Below, in pieces: positions 42,436-51,154 of a DNA stretch of 64,000 nucleotides. Both the position numbers and the translations under genes were made by a program. The DNA comes from Pseudarthrobacter enclensis (GTDB lineage: Bacteria; Actinomycetota; Actinomycetes; Actinomycetales; Micrococcaceae): the NCBI RefSeq assembly GCF_030811655.1, contig NZ_JAUSRE010000008.1, positions 62,001 through 126,000 on the forward strand, written 5' to 3'. The notes beneath the pieces were generated by a model. It did not search any database. It was not told the origin of the DNA and was given only the letters and a program-made list of their open reading frames with translations. How positions within the stretch are numbered: position 1 is the stretch's first letter; each line of letters opens with the position of its first letter.

Positions 42436-44811
42436 CTACACGGCCATGGCCGGGCGGGTGGCCATTTCCGCGGCCTGGTGCAGCGCTTCCACCATGGAAC
42501 GGGAATCGGCGATTGCCTTGCCGGCGATATCGAACGCGGTGCCGTGGTCCACGGACGTGCGGATCACCGGCAGGCCCACCGTGATGTTCACGCCGGCCTC
42601 GATGCCCAGGACCTTGACCGGCCCGTGGCCCTGGTCGTGGTACATGGCCACCACCAGGTCGTAGTCGCCGCGGCCGGCCAGGAAGAAGAGGGTGTCCGCG
42701 GGGAGCGGGCCCACCGCGTTGATCCCGTCCGCCTGCGCAGCCTTCACGCCCGGCTCGATCTTCTCTGCTTCCTCGCCCCGCCCGAACAGGCCGTTCTCGC
42801 CGGCGTGCGGGTTGATGGCGCACACGCCGATCTTCGGGTTGGGGATGCCGGCCCGCACCAGCGCCTCGTGGCCGCGGCGGATGGTCCGCTCCACCAGGTC
42901 AGGGTTGATCTTGCGGATGGCGTCCATGAGCCCGATGTGCGTGGTCACGTGGATCACCCGGATCTTTGGCGTGGAAAGCATCATGGACACTTCCTCCGTG
43001 CCCGTCAGCGAGGCCAGCAGCTCTGTGTGCCCGGGGAAGATGTGCCCGGCGGCGTGCAGCGCTTCCTTGTTCAGCGGCGCCGTGCAGATGGCCTGCACCT
43101 TTCCGGCCATGGCCAGCTCGCTGGCCACCCGGATGTATTCGTACGCGGCGTGCCCGGCCACGGGGGAGAGCTGCCCCCATGCCAGGTCCGCCGGCAGCAG
43201 CGCCAGGTCGATCACGTTGACGCGGCCCCGCGTGAACTCCGCGTCCTCCACGTCCTCGATGGCCCGGATGTCCACCTGGATGCCCAGTACCTCCGCGGCC
43301 TGGCGCAGCCGCAGCGCGTCGCCGATCACCACGGGCCGGCACTCGGCCAGGATGCCAGCATCCAGCACCGCCGGCACGATCACCTCGGGGCCGATGCCGG
43401 CTCCGTCGCCCATGGTGACGGCGACGTAAGGCAGGGGCTGGTTGTTCATTGTTTCGTCAGTCATTGCTGCTCCAGGTTCTTCGGAAGTCTTGCGGGGAAA
43501 GGTGTTGGGGGAAGCTCCCGCGGACTGGCCGCGGTGCTTCCGGATTTCGTCATACAGCTGCAGGAGGGCCAGGTCGTCGCCGAAGCTGCCGGGCTTGGTG
43601 CCCACCAGCGTCCCGTCGTCGGCACGGATCAGCACGGCCCCGTGCTGCACCGCCGCGAGCGGCACCAGGCTGGAGCGGCCGACGGCGTCCAGGACTTCCC
43701 GGGCCGTCTCGCCGCCGGTAAGGATCAGGTCGGCAGGAGCCGCTTTCGCTGCCTCGGCCGCGAACGCGGAGAGCGCCTGCACGATGCGGGCGGAGGCGGA
43801 CGGGACCACGTTCTGCACCGCCAAGCCGAGAGCTACGCAGGCTCCCGCCCTCAAATCACCCGTGACCCGGGCCAGTTGGGAAGCGTAGGCACCCTTGGAT
43901 TCGGCCGGGAGCGGGTCCAGCCGGACCACCCTGAAGCCGTTGGCTTCGAGCTGGGACAGCTGCGCCTGCGCGGTTCTGGATGCGGAGCCGACGACGGCGA
44001 GGACGGGCCGTCCCGCTTCCTGTGGTTCTGTGCCGATAAGCTCAGCCGCTGCCGCGTTTTGCGTATTTCGCGCAAATTGGGTCGTCAGCCGCCGGGCGAG
44101 GACATCAGCCGCTCCACCGGTTCCCACCAGGACGATGCGGCGGCCGCCTGCATGGAAATCCATCTTCAGCAGTGCGGCCACCACGTGCTCCAGGTCCTGC
44201 ACCGTTTCACCGTCGGTGACCACCAGTTGCGGCTGGTCGGAGTCCAGGAGCCCGGCGAGCTTTGCGCTGAACGAGCTGGACCGGACTCCCGCCAGGGTTA
44301 CTGTCCTAACCGATGCCGGGTCCTCCGGTCGGAGCAGGGATGGAACATCGGCTGGCGGGGCCTTAACCTCTGCCTGCCACAGCTCCGTCTCCGCCAGGGG
44401 AGTGCCGTGCACCAGCGGCCGGCCACCCGCCACGGAACGCTGCAGCTGCGGGAGGGCGCCGGCAACCACAGCGTGCAAACCCAGGCTGGTCAGCGCGGAA
44501 ATCTCGGCACTGAGGTTGCCCCTCCACAGGGAGTCGATCTTCTTGAACAGCGCCTGCGCAACGGAGGCTTCAGGACCGGAGAAAGCGTCCTTCACCAGCG
44601 CCTCGGCCGCGGCTTCGGAAAGGCCGCGGGAGTGCGTATCGGTGACCACCACGTCGCTGGCGAACCCACTCGAGGAGGTGCCGCCGTCGTGCGTTCCCGC
44701 GTCCTTACCTGCTCCCAGCAGGACCTGCGTGGACAGGCCATGTTCCACAAAGCAGTAGCCAACCTCGGCGGCGCCGGAGAAATCGTCGGCCTGCACAAAT
44801 ATGGAAGCCAC
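42436..44811 (-). CDS. fused four-carbon acid sugar kinase (DUF1537) and PdxA-type 4-phosphate dehydrogenase
   Basis: One unbroken 791-residue frame. I chose GTG 44811, which has GGGAGGAG upstream. Residues 1-430 are a DUF1537 kinase (FVQADDFSGAAEV, FKKIDSLWRGN, LILTGGETAREVL). After a linker rich in Pro, Ser and Glu, residues from about 450 are a PdxA-family dehydrogenase (VTMGDGAGIGPEV, IFPGHTELLA, VTTHIGLMDAI, INPHAGENGLFGRG, AMYHDQGHGPVK). The two activities are consecutive: phosphorylate a tetronate at C4, then oxidise and decarboxylate it to dihydroxyacetone phosphate. They are usually separate genes. An internal ATG at 43464 with GGAG upstream could also yield free PdxA. Confidence 0.87.
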   Translation of the reverse strand: MASIFVQADDFSGAAEVGYCFVEHGLSTQVLLGAGKDAGTHDGGTSSSGFASDVVVTDTHSRGLSEAAAEALVKDAFSGPEASVAQALFKKIDSLWRGNLSAEISALTSLGLHAVVAGALPQLQRSVAGGRPLVHGTPLAETELWQAEVKAPPADVPSLLRPEDPASVRTVTLAGVRSSSFSAKLAGLLDSDQPQLVVTDGETVQDLEHVVAALLKMDFHAGGRRIVLVGTGGAADVLARRLTTQFARNTQNAAAAELIGTEPQEAGRPVLAVVGSASRTAQAQLSQLEANGFRVVRLDPLPAESKGAYASQLARVTGDLRAGACVALGLAVQNVVPSASARIVQALSAFAAEAAKAAPADLILTGGETAREVLDAVGRSSLVPLAAVQHGAVLIRADDGTLVGTKPGSFGDDLALLQLYDEIRKHRGQSAGASPNTFPRKTSEEPGAAMTDETMNNQPLPYVAVTMGDGAGIGPEVIVPAVLDAGILAECRPVVIGDALRLRQAAEVLGIQVDIRAIEDVEDAEFTRGRVNVIDLALLPADLAWGQLSPVAGHAAYEYIRVASELAMAGKVQAICTAPLNKEALHAAGHIFPGHTELLASLTGTEEVSMMLSTPKIRVIHVTTHIGLMDAIRKINPDLVERTIRRGHEALVRAGIPNPKIGVCAINPHAGENGLFGRGEEAEKIEPGVKAAQADGINAVGPLPADTLFFLAGRGDYDLVVAMYHDQGHGPVKVLGIEAGVNITVGLPVIRTSVDHGTAFDIAGKAIADSRSMVEALHQAAEMATRPAMAV
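44057..44076. promoter_or_regulatory. possible operator inside the kinase coding region
   Basis: TTTTGCG, seven bases, then CGCAAA lies within the kinase domain and resembles the TGCGCGATTCGCGC core of the upstream element (TGCG and TTCGCGC in the same spacing). The stretch is also AT-richer than its surroundings. An intragenic auxiliary operator is possible but chance is not excluded. Confidence 0.35.
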
Positions 44812-44869
44812 GTTGCTCCTCCCGCTTGTAGGTGGCTGCACCCGGACAAGTGGTGCAAACTCCAATCAT

Positions 44870-44919
44870 CATGACACAACTGCGCGATTCGCGCTAGAGG
44901 GTTGCGTGGTTTGCGCAAA
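44870..44919 (-). promoter_or_regulatory. 28-base element, copy 2, plus TTTGCGCAAA palindrome
   Basis: The element at 44870-44897 contains a perfect GCGCGA-T-TCGCGC dyad and repeats the sequence found upstream of the symporter. A perfect 10-base palindrome TTTGCGCAAA lies at 44910-44919. Both sit between the leftward fusion gene (start 44811) and the rightward aldo/keto reductase gene (start 45057), so one protein could control both directions. Confidence 0.55.
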
Positions 44920-45056
44920 GGTGGCAAAGTGATGGGCACAACAAAGCATGATGAGGGGCCCGCGGGCTCCACGTCAGCCGGACCGATCTTTCCCAGGCCG
45001 GCTCGACCCCTACTGTTTCTACGAGAAGCAATGACGCAACCACGAGGAATCAACGC

Positions 45057-46046
45057 ATGAGCACCCAGCCCGAAGGCACCCAGGTGGACGGCCTGAAACT
45101 TCCCATCTCCCGGCTTGTCCTGGGAACCATGACGTTCGGCGACACTGCGGATGAGGCCACCGCCGCCCGGATGGTGGAGGAAGCGCTCGACGCCGGCATC
45201 ACCACCATCGACACCGCCAACGCCTACGTGGGCGGGGTCACCGAGGAGATGCTCTCCCGGCTTTTAAAGGCGAAGCGCGACGGCGTCATCCTGGCGTCCA
45301 AGGCCGGCATGCCGCACGCGGACCACGGCTCCAATGCGCCGCTGTCAGCGGCCGGACTGCGGGCCAGCGTGGAGGGCAGCCTGCGCCGGCTGGGCGTGGA
45401 CAGCATCGACCTGTTCTACCTGCACCAGCCGGACCGGGCCACCCCGCTTGCCGAGACGCTGTCCACCGTGGCCTCGCTGGTTGAAGAAGGGAAGATCGGT
45501 GCGCTGGGCGTTTCCAACTTCGCCGCCTGGCAGATCGCCGACGTCATCCACACGGCGCGTGAAGTGGGGGCGCCGCGGCCCGTCGTCGCACAGCAGCTCT
45601 ACAACCTGGTGGCCCGGCGGCTGGAGGAGGAATATCTCGAGTTCGCGGCCACCCACAACGTGCACACCACGGTCTACAACCCGCTGGGCGGCGGCCTGCT
45701 CACCGGCAAGCACAGCTTCGACGCCAAGCCCACCGAGGGCCGCTACGGCGATTCCAAGCTCGCCGCCATGTACACGCAGCGGTACTGGGACAAGCAGCTG
45801 TTCGACGCCATCGCCGAACTGTCCAGCATCGCCGCCGGTGCCGGGGTTTCCCTGGCTGAGCTGTCCCTGCGCTGGCTTGCCTACCGGGACGGCGTGGGGT
45901 CCATGCTGCTGGGCGGGTCCAAGGTGGAACAGCTGCGCGCCAACATCGCCGCCGTGGCCAACGGTCCGCTGCCGGCCGACGTCGTGGACGCCTGCGACGC
46001 CGTCGGCACGTCGCTGCGCGGGCCAATGCCCGCCTACAACCGCTGA
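45057..46046 (+). CDS. aldo/keto reductase of the tetronate-type locus
   Basis: A 329-residue aldo/keto reductase of the larger (Tas/YajO-like) type. Catalytic residues are in TIDTANAYVGGVTEEML, LASKAGMPH and LFYLHQPDR; the last reads YLHQPD, typical of this branch. It starts a rightward operon with the aldolase, sialidase-like and SDR genes, divergent from the kinase fusion. It likely oxidises or reduces a sugar aldehyde feeding the acid-sugar pathway. Confidence 0.88.
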   Translation: MSTQPEGTQVDGLKLPISRLVLGTMTFGDTADEATAARMVEEALDAGITTIDTANAYVGGVTEEMLSRLLKAKRDGVILASKAGMPHADHGSNAPLSAAGLRASVEGSLRRLGVDSIDLFYLHQPDRATPLAETLSTVASLVEEGKIGALGVSNFAAWQIADVIHTAREVGAPRPVVAQQLYNLVARRLEEEYLEFAATHNVHTTVYNPLGGGLLTGKHSFDAKPTEGRYGDSKLAAMYTQRYWDKQLFDAIAELSSIAAGAGVSLAELSLRWLAYRDGVGSMLLGGSKVEQLRANIAAVANGPLPADVVDACDAVGTSLRGPMPAYNR

Positions 46047-46087
46047 TCCCTTACCCGTTACCTGAACCGATCACCTGAAGGACCCTG

Positions 46088-46867
46088 ATGACTTCCGACC
46101 TGGCCCTCGAATTCGCCCGCAAGATCCGCGCCCGTGAGCAGGCGGTGGGCTACTGGGCGGTGCTGGACGCGCCCGTGGCCACCGAACGCATCGGCCGGCT
46201 CGGCTACGACTACGTCGCCCTGGACGCGCAGCATGGCCTGCTCGGCTACTCCGGGGTCCTCAACGGGCTGATGGCCATCGATGCCGGGCACACCGCCGTC
46301 GGCATGGTCCGCGTGGAGGCCAACGACTTCACCGCCATCGGCAAGGCGCTCGACGCCGGTGCCGTGGGCGTCATTGTCCCGTTGGTCAACAACGCCCAGG
46401 ACGCCGCCGCGGCCGTGGCCGCCGCCAAGTACCCGCCGCTGGGCGGCCGCTCCTACGGCCCCATGCGCTCGGCCCTGCGGATCGGCCCGGTGCCCGCCGA
46501 GGCCAACGCCGCCACCATGGTGTTCGCCATGATCGAAACCCCCGAGGGGCTGGCCAACGTCAAGGAAATCTGCGCTACCCCCGGCCTGGACGGCATCTAC
46601 GTGGGGCCCTCCGACCTTTGTATTGCGGTGGGCGGGGCGTTCCCCGGGGATCCCGCCGTCGAAACCGAATTCAACGCCGCCCTGGAGACCATCGCCGAGG
46701 CTGCCGCGTCAGCTGGCATCGCCGCCGGCATCCACACCGCGGCCGGGACCGTCGCGGCGCAGCGCCTGAAGCAGGGGTACACGTTCACCACCGTCGCCTC
46801 GGACCTGACGCACCTGGAACAGATCGCCAAGTCCCATCTCGACGCCGCCACTTCCAAGGACCAATAA
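46088..46867 (+). CDS. HpcH/HpaI-family aldolase
   Basis: A 259-residue class II aldolase. Family marks are ALDAQHGLLGY (metal-site and catalytic His region), VIVPLVNNAQDAAAAV, GGRSYGPMRSA, FAMIETPEGLANV and LDGIYVGPSDL. These enzymes split 2-keto-3-deoxy acids into pyruvate plus an aldehyde. In this locus it probably cleaves a 2-keto-3-deoxy sugar acid. Confidence 0.9.
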   Translation: MTSDLALEFARKIRAREQAVGYWAVLDAPVATERIGRLGYDYVALDAQHGLLGYSGVLNGLMAIDAGHTAVGMVRVEANDFTAIGKALDAGAVGVIVPLVNNAQDAAAAVAAAKYPPLGGRSYGPMRSALRIGPVPAEANAATMVFAMIETPEGLANVKEICATPGLDGIYVGPSDLCIAVGGAFPGDPAVETEFNAALETIAEAAASAGIAAGIHTAAGTVAAQRLKQGYTFTTVASDLTHLEQIAKSHLDAATSKDQ

Positions 46868-46869
46868 CC

Positions 46870-48111
46870 ATGACCATCACCACCGACAGCTACAGCACCA
46901 TCACCCCGGACGGCGCGGTCAAGAGGGCCGACGGCGCCGACTTCGCCTACCTGCCCGCGCCCACCGTGCAGAGCCACGCGGCCAACCTGCTCACCCTCCC
47001 GGACGGCCGGCTGGGCTGCGTCTGGTTCGGCGGCACCCAGGAAGGCGTGCCGGATATCTCCATCTGGTTCTCCACCCTCGAGCCGGGCAGCAGCCAGTGG
47101 TCCGCCCCGGAGCAACTCTCGAACGACTCCACCCGCTCCGAGCAGAACCCCATCCTCTTCACCAACACGGACGGCGCACTCTGGCTGCTGTACACCGCGC
47201 AGAAGGCGGGCAACCAGGACACGGCCGAGGTCCGCCGTCGTATTTCCCTGGACAGCGGCCGCACCTGGGGTGAGGTGGAGACCCTCTTCCCGGCCAACGA
47301 GACCGGCGGCGTGTTCGTCCGCCAACTGCCAGTGGTTCTCCCGTCCGGGCGGCTCATCATCCCGATCTTCCGCTGCATCACCACGCCGGGGGAGAAGTGG
47401 GTGGGCAACAGCGATGACAGCGCCGTGATGATCTCCGACGACGCAGGCGCCACCTGGACCGAGCACGTCCTGCCGGGCAGCCTGGGCTGCGTCCACATGA
47501 ACATCCAGCCCGTGGCCGACGGCTCGCTGCTGGCCCTCTTCCGCAGCCGCTGGGCCGACTCCATCTACGAATCCCGCTCCACCGACGACGGCTCGACCTG
47601 GAGCGAGCCCGTCCCCACCGAGCTGCCCAACAACAACTCCTCCATCCAGTTTGTTGCTTTGACGGACGGCCGCCTGGCCCTGGTGTACAACCACAGCCGC
47701 GCCGGGGAGGGCACCGCGCGGCGGCTCTCGCTGTACGACGAGATTGACGACGACGGCCTGGCCGACGAACAGGGGCAGGTCGCCGAACCGGACGCTACGG
47801 CTTTCCCGGAGGACGACGGCGTCAAGCGCGCCTTCTGGGGCACGCCGCGCTCGCCGATGACCCTGGCCATTTCCGAGGATTCCGGCCGTTCGTGGCCCAT
47901 CCGCCGGAACCTGGACGTGGGGGACGGCTACTGCCTGTCCAACAACTCCCGCGACGGGCTGAACCGCGAATACTCCTACCCGTCCATCCACCAGGGCCCG
48001 GACGGCGCACTGAACATCGCGTACACGTACTTCCGGCAGGCCATCAAATTCGTCCGGGTGGACCCGCAGTGGGCGTACGACGGCAGCACCACGCCGGGCG
48101 GGGACGCATGA
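46870..48111 (+). CDS. sialidase-like BNR-repeat protein without a signal peptide
   Basis: A 413-residue six-bladed propeller protein. Four Asp boxes (SxDxGxxW) are at 126-133, 189-196, 237-244 and 335-342. A QNPILF block and RRISLDSGR follow the layout of the BNR_2 sialidase family. There is no signal peptide or anchor, so it should be cytoplasmic, unlike most sialidases. It starts two bases after the aldolase stop. In an acid-sugar operon it may hydrolyse or open a glycoside or lactone rather than sialic acid. Confidence 0.82.
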   Translation: MTITTDSYSTITPDGAVKRADGADFAYLPAPTVQSHAANLLTLPDGRLGCVWFGGTQEGVPDISIWFSTLEPGSSQWSAPEQLSNDSTRSEQNPILFTNTDGALWLLYTAQKAGNQDTAEVRRRISLDSGRTWGEVETLFPANETGGVFVRQLPVVLPSGRLIIPIFRCITTPGEKWVGNSDDSAVMISDDAGATWTEHVLPGSLGCVHMNIQPVADGSLLALFRSRWADSIYESRSTDDGSTWSEPVPTELPNNNSSIQFVALTDGRLALVYNHSRAGEGTARRLSLYDEIDDDGLADEQGQVAEPDATAFPEDDGVKRAFWGTPRSPMTLAISEDSGRSWPIRRNLDVGDGYCLSNNSRDGLNREYSYPSIHQGPDGALNIAYTYFRQAIKFVRVDPQWAYDGSTTPGGDA

Positions 48112-48782
48112 CCAAACATGCGGTTGTCACCGGCACCAGCTCCGGGATCGGCAAAGCCATCGCTGCGCGGCTGCTGGCCGACGGCTGGCGCGTGACAGGG
48201 CTGAGCCGCACCGAGTCTGCCCTGGAGGGCAAGTTCGAGTGGCTGCAGGCCGATCTCGCCCAGCCGGAGTCCCTGGCTTCGCTGGTTTCCGGGCTGGCTC
48301 CGGCCGATGCCCTGGTGCACGCCGCCGGGTTCCAGCGGACTGCCCACCTTGGTTCCCTTGACCCCGCTGCTTTGTCCGGCATGTTCACCGTCCACGTGGC
48401 CGCGGCGTCCGCGCTGGCCAACGCGTTGGTGCCGGCCATGCCCGACGGCGGCCGGATCGTCCTGCTGGGCAGCCGCACCTCCACGGGGATGCCGGGCAAG
48501 AGCCACTATGCCGCGACGAAGGCCGCGCTGATGGGGCTGGGCCGGACCTGGGCGCAAGAGCTCGCGCCGCGGGGGATCACGGTCAACGTGCTCTCCCCGG
48601 GGCCCACCGACACCCCGATGCTGAACGATCCCGGCCGTGCCGCCACCCCCGTGAAGCTGCCGGCCCTGGGCGCCCTGGTGGACCCGGAGGACGTGGCCGC
48701 CCTGGCCGCCTTCCTGCTGGGCCCGCACGGCAAGTCGATCACGGGCCAAAACTACGTGATCTGCGGCGGGGCCTCCCTGTGA
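48108..48782 (+). CDS. short-chain dehydrogenase/reductase (KduD/FabG-like)
   Basis: A 224-residue SDR starting at ATG 48108 and overlapping the sialidase-like gene by four bases. Cofactor motif TGTSSGIGKAIA is at the N-terminus, with the catalytic block YAATKAALMGLGRTWAQEL and the NVLSPGPTDTPML loop later. It ends the operon. It probably oxidises a sugar or sugar-acid hydroxyl. Confidence 0.88.
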   Translation: MTKHAVVTGTSSGIGKAIAARLLADGWRVTGLSRTESALEGKFEWLQADLAQPESLASLVSGLAPADALVHAAGFQRTAHLGSLDPAALSGMFTVHVAAASALANALVPAMPDGGRIVLLGSRTSTGMPGKSHYAATKAALMGLGRTWAQELAPRGITVNVLSPGPTDTPMLNDPGRAATPVKLPALGALVDPEDVAALAAFLLGPHGKSITGQNYVICGGASL

Positions 48783-48920
48783 CCCCCGGCCGCCCCGCCC
48801 CCGCCCGAATCGCCGGAACGGTGCCAGGACGCCGGAAGGGGACGGCTATCCGGCACTCTTCCGGCGGTATCGGCCCTGATACTTGTGGCGCTGAGTCCGC
48901 CGTGCGCGGGAGCCGGGGTC

Positions 48921-48926
48921 TACAGT
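48921..48926 (+). promoter_or_regulatory. -10 element for a leaderless transcript of the AAA ATPase
   Basis: TACAGT fits TAnnnT and is followed by six bases and then the ATG. In Actinobacteria this spacing puts the first transcribed base at the start codon, giving mRNA without a leader. The GGAGG between the two is too close to the ATG to serve as a normal ribosome site. Confidence 0.5.
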
Positions 48927-48932
48927 GGAGGC

Positions 48933-49970
48933 ATGGCTCTCGGCCGCAACCCGCTCGATGACCTGCGCGAAACGATCGGCCACCTGGCCGATCAGCTCAA
49001 GCTGCCCGGTTCGGAACGCGTCGATGAAGTAGTCGGCGATCTCATGGGTGCCCGGCCCGGGCCGGCCCGGCCCCTGTCTGAGCTGCAGGCCGAGCTCGAC
49101 GCACTGGTGGGACTGGACACCGTGAAGGAGCAGGTACGGGCCCTCGTGGCACTGCTCCAGGTCCAGGCGCGCCGCAAGGCCCACGGACTGCCGGAAGTGG
49201 CCACCTCACAGCATCTGGTGTTCCTCGGAAACCCCGGCACGGGCAAAACCACCGTGGCGCGGCTCCTGGCCGAGATGTACCGCGCCGTGGGTCTGTTGCA
49301 GAAAGGCCACCTGGTGGAGGTGGACCGTTCGGGCCTGGTGGGGCAGTACGTTGGCCAGACCGCCATCAAGACGGACCGGGTGATCCGGCGCGCGCTGGAC
49401 GGTGTCCTGTTCATCGATGAGGCGTACGCGCTGGCCCCGGAGGATGGCCGGATGGATTTCGGCCCCGAGGCGATCGAGGTCCTGCTGAAGCGGATGGAGG
49501 ACCACCGCCACCGCCTGGTGGTGATCGTGGCGGGGTACCCGCGGCTGATGGAGGCCTTCCTGCTCTCCAACCCAGGCCTGCGCTCCCGGTTCGCCCGCGA
49601 GATCACCTTCCCTGACTACTCCGTCGATGCGCTCCAGACGATCTTCCACCAGATGCTGGCCCAGCACGAGTACAGGCTGGAGCCGGACGCGGACCAGATG
49701 CTGCGCCGCATCTTCACCGGGCTCCATGCCGGCGAGGACTCCGGCAATGCGCGGTTCGCCCGCACCCTCTTCGAGCAGGCGCTCAACCGCCAGGCGCTGC
49801 GGCTGTCGCTTGACGAGGAACAAAGCCTGGACGCGCTGGACCGTGAGGCCGTCATGACGCTCACCGCTGACGACATTGTCCAGGCCGCGCAGGCGTTGGG
49901 CGAGGAGCCGGAGCCCGAACCGACGCCGGAACCCGAGCAGCCACGCTGGAAGCGTTGGCTCCTGGCCTGA
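48933..49970 (+). CDS. CbbX/SpoVK-type AAA+ ATPase
   Basis: A 345-residue AAA+ protein. Walker [13 protein letters not shown] is near 99-107, Walker [11 protein letters not shown] near 160, the sensor region [12 protein letters not shown], and the arginine-finger block NPGLRSRF follow. The family includes Rubisco activase CbbX, SpoVK and type VII secretion EccA, which remodel protein partners. No Rubisco, sporulation or ESX gene is nearby, so its client is unknown. The C-terminus is an acidic proline-rich tail ([13 protein letters not shown]). Confidence 0.85.
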   Translation: MALGRNPLDDLRETIGHLADQLKLPGSERVDEVVGDLMGARPGPARPLSELQAELDALVGLDTVKEQVRALVALLQVQARRKAHGLPEVATSQHLVFLGNPGTGKTTVARLLAEMYRAVGLLQKGHLVEVDRSGLVGQYVGQTAIKTDRVIRRALDGVLFIDEAYALAPEDGRMDFGPEAIEVLLKRMEDHRHRLVVIVAGYPRLMEAFLLSNPGLRSRFAREITFPDYSVDALQTIFHQMLAQHEYRLEPDADQMLRRIFTGLHAGEDSGNARFARTLFEQALNRQALRLSLDEEQSLDALDREAVMTLTADDIVQAAQALGEEPEPEPTPEPEQPRWKRWLLA

Positions 49971-50250
49971 CAGCCCACAGGTCTGCACGTTCGTGCAGAC
50001 CGCGGCAGACCGCCCGTGCGCAGGCCGGCGTACGCTCTCTAGCTACTGACCAGTAACAAAGCCCGATTTGACGGGGTGCCGGAGCAACATCCACCTCCTC
50101 TTGGACAGCCCTTTTTGGCCGCACATCCGTGCACTTCTGCTGCGCAGGAGCAGCAGCGCTGCCAGCATGGAAAACCCCGGCCAGCCCTGATGGATCCCCC
50201 AAAACCATCAGTGCCGGCCACACCATAGACAGACGAACAAAGAGGTTTCC

Positions 50251-51093
50251 ATGTCATTCCTTACCCGGGCCCTGTCCGTTGCGGCAGCCGCCGTCCTTGC
50301 CACATCCCTGGTTTCAACCCCCGCCCAGGCCGTCGATGTCTCCCCGCCGGGTGCCAATGACTGGTCCTGCAAACCATCAGCAGAACATCCCTACCCCGTG
50401 GTCCTGGTTCCGGGGACCTTCGAGAGCATGGACAAGAACTGGTCCACCCTCTCGCCGTACCTTAAAAGCGAGGGCTATTGCGTCTTCGCCCTCAACTACG
50501 GCGAAACGAACGGCGTCTATGCCACGGCTCCGGTCAAGGATTCCGCCGCGCAACTCGCGCCGTTCGTTGATGCCGTCCGCTCCGCCACCGGAGCCAAGCA
50601 GGTGGACTTGGTGGGCCACAGCCAGGGCGGCATGATGCCCCGGTACTACATGGGCTTCCTGGGCGGGGCAAAGTACGTCCACCAGCTCGTGGGCATCGCG
50701 CCGTCCAACCACGGCACCGAAGGCGTGATCCTCCCGCCGCCGGACCTGGTGCCCACGCCCGACTACACCGCCGCCGGCTGTGCCGCCTGCGCCGACCAGC
50801 AGGCCGGGTCGCCCTTCATGCAGGAGCTCAACTCCATCGGCGATACGGTGGCTGGCCCGTCCTACACGGTCATCTCCACCACCCACGACGAGGTGGTCAT
50901 CCCGTACAACAGCCAGTTCCTGAACGGTTCGGCGCGGCAGGTCACCAACATCACCATCCAGGACAAGTGCCCGGCCGACGTCATCGAGCATGACCAGACG
51001 CCCAACGACCCCGTGGTGCACCAGCTCGTAGGCAACGCCCTGGCCCAGCCATCCGGTCCCGCGGACCCGGCCTTCCAGCCCGTCTGCTTCTAG
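50251..51093 (+). CDS. secreted lipase/esterase, alpha/beta hydrolase (class 2 lipase type)
   Basis: A 280-residue secreted enzyme. A Sec signal peptide ends in TPAQA with cleavage after residue 27. The oxyanion region is VVLVPGTFESMD and the nucleophile elbow is GHSQGG with Ser124. Later Asp and His candidates are in STTHDEVV and DQTPNDPVVHQLV. Cysteine pairs (WSCK, CAAC, KCP) suggest disulfides. It matches actinobacterial triacylglycerol lipases acting outside the cell. AAAGAGG precedes the ATG, and a strong terminator follows. Confidence 0.87.
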   Translation: MSFLTRALSVAAAAVLATSLVSTPAQAVDVSPPGANDWSCKPSAEHPYPVVLVPGTFESMDKNWSTLSPYLKSEGYCVFALNYGETNGVYATAPVKDSAAQLAPFVDAVRSATGAKQVDLVGHSQGGMMPRYYMGFLGGAKYVHQLVGIAPSNHGTEGVILPPPDLVPTPDYTAAGCAACADQQAGSPFMQELNSIGDTVAGPSYTVISTTHDEVVIPYNSQFLNGSARQVTNITIQDKCPADVIEHDQTPNDPVVHQLVGNALAQPSGPADPAFQPVCF

Positions 51094-51107
51094 CATCTTG
51101 AAGCAGT

Positions 51108-51151
51108 ACGACGGCGGGTGGCCGGCCCACAAGCCGGCCTCCCGCCGTCGT
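51108..51151. terminator. bidirectional terminator after lipase
   Basis: A long stem of 18 pairs with one mismatch (51108-51126 with 51133-51151) and a six-base loop. It lies between the convergent lipase and M20 genes, only four bases from the M20 stop. Its right arm recurs at 58370-58390. Confidence 0.85.
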
Positions 51152-51154
51152 GGT

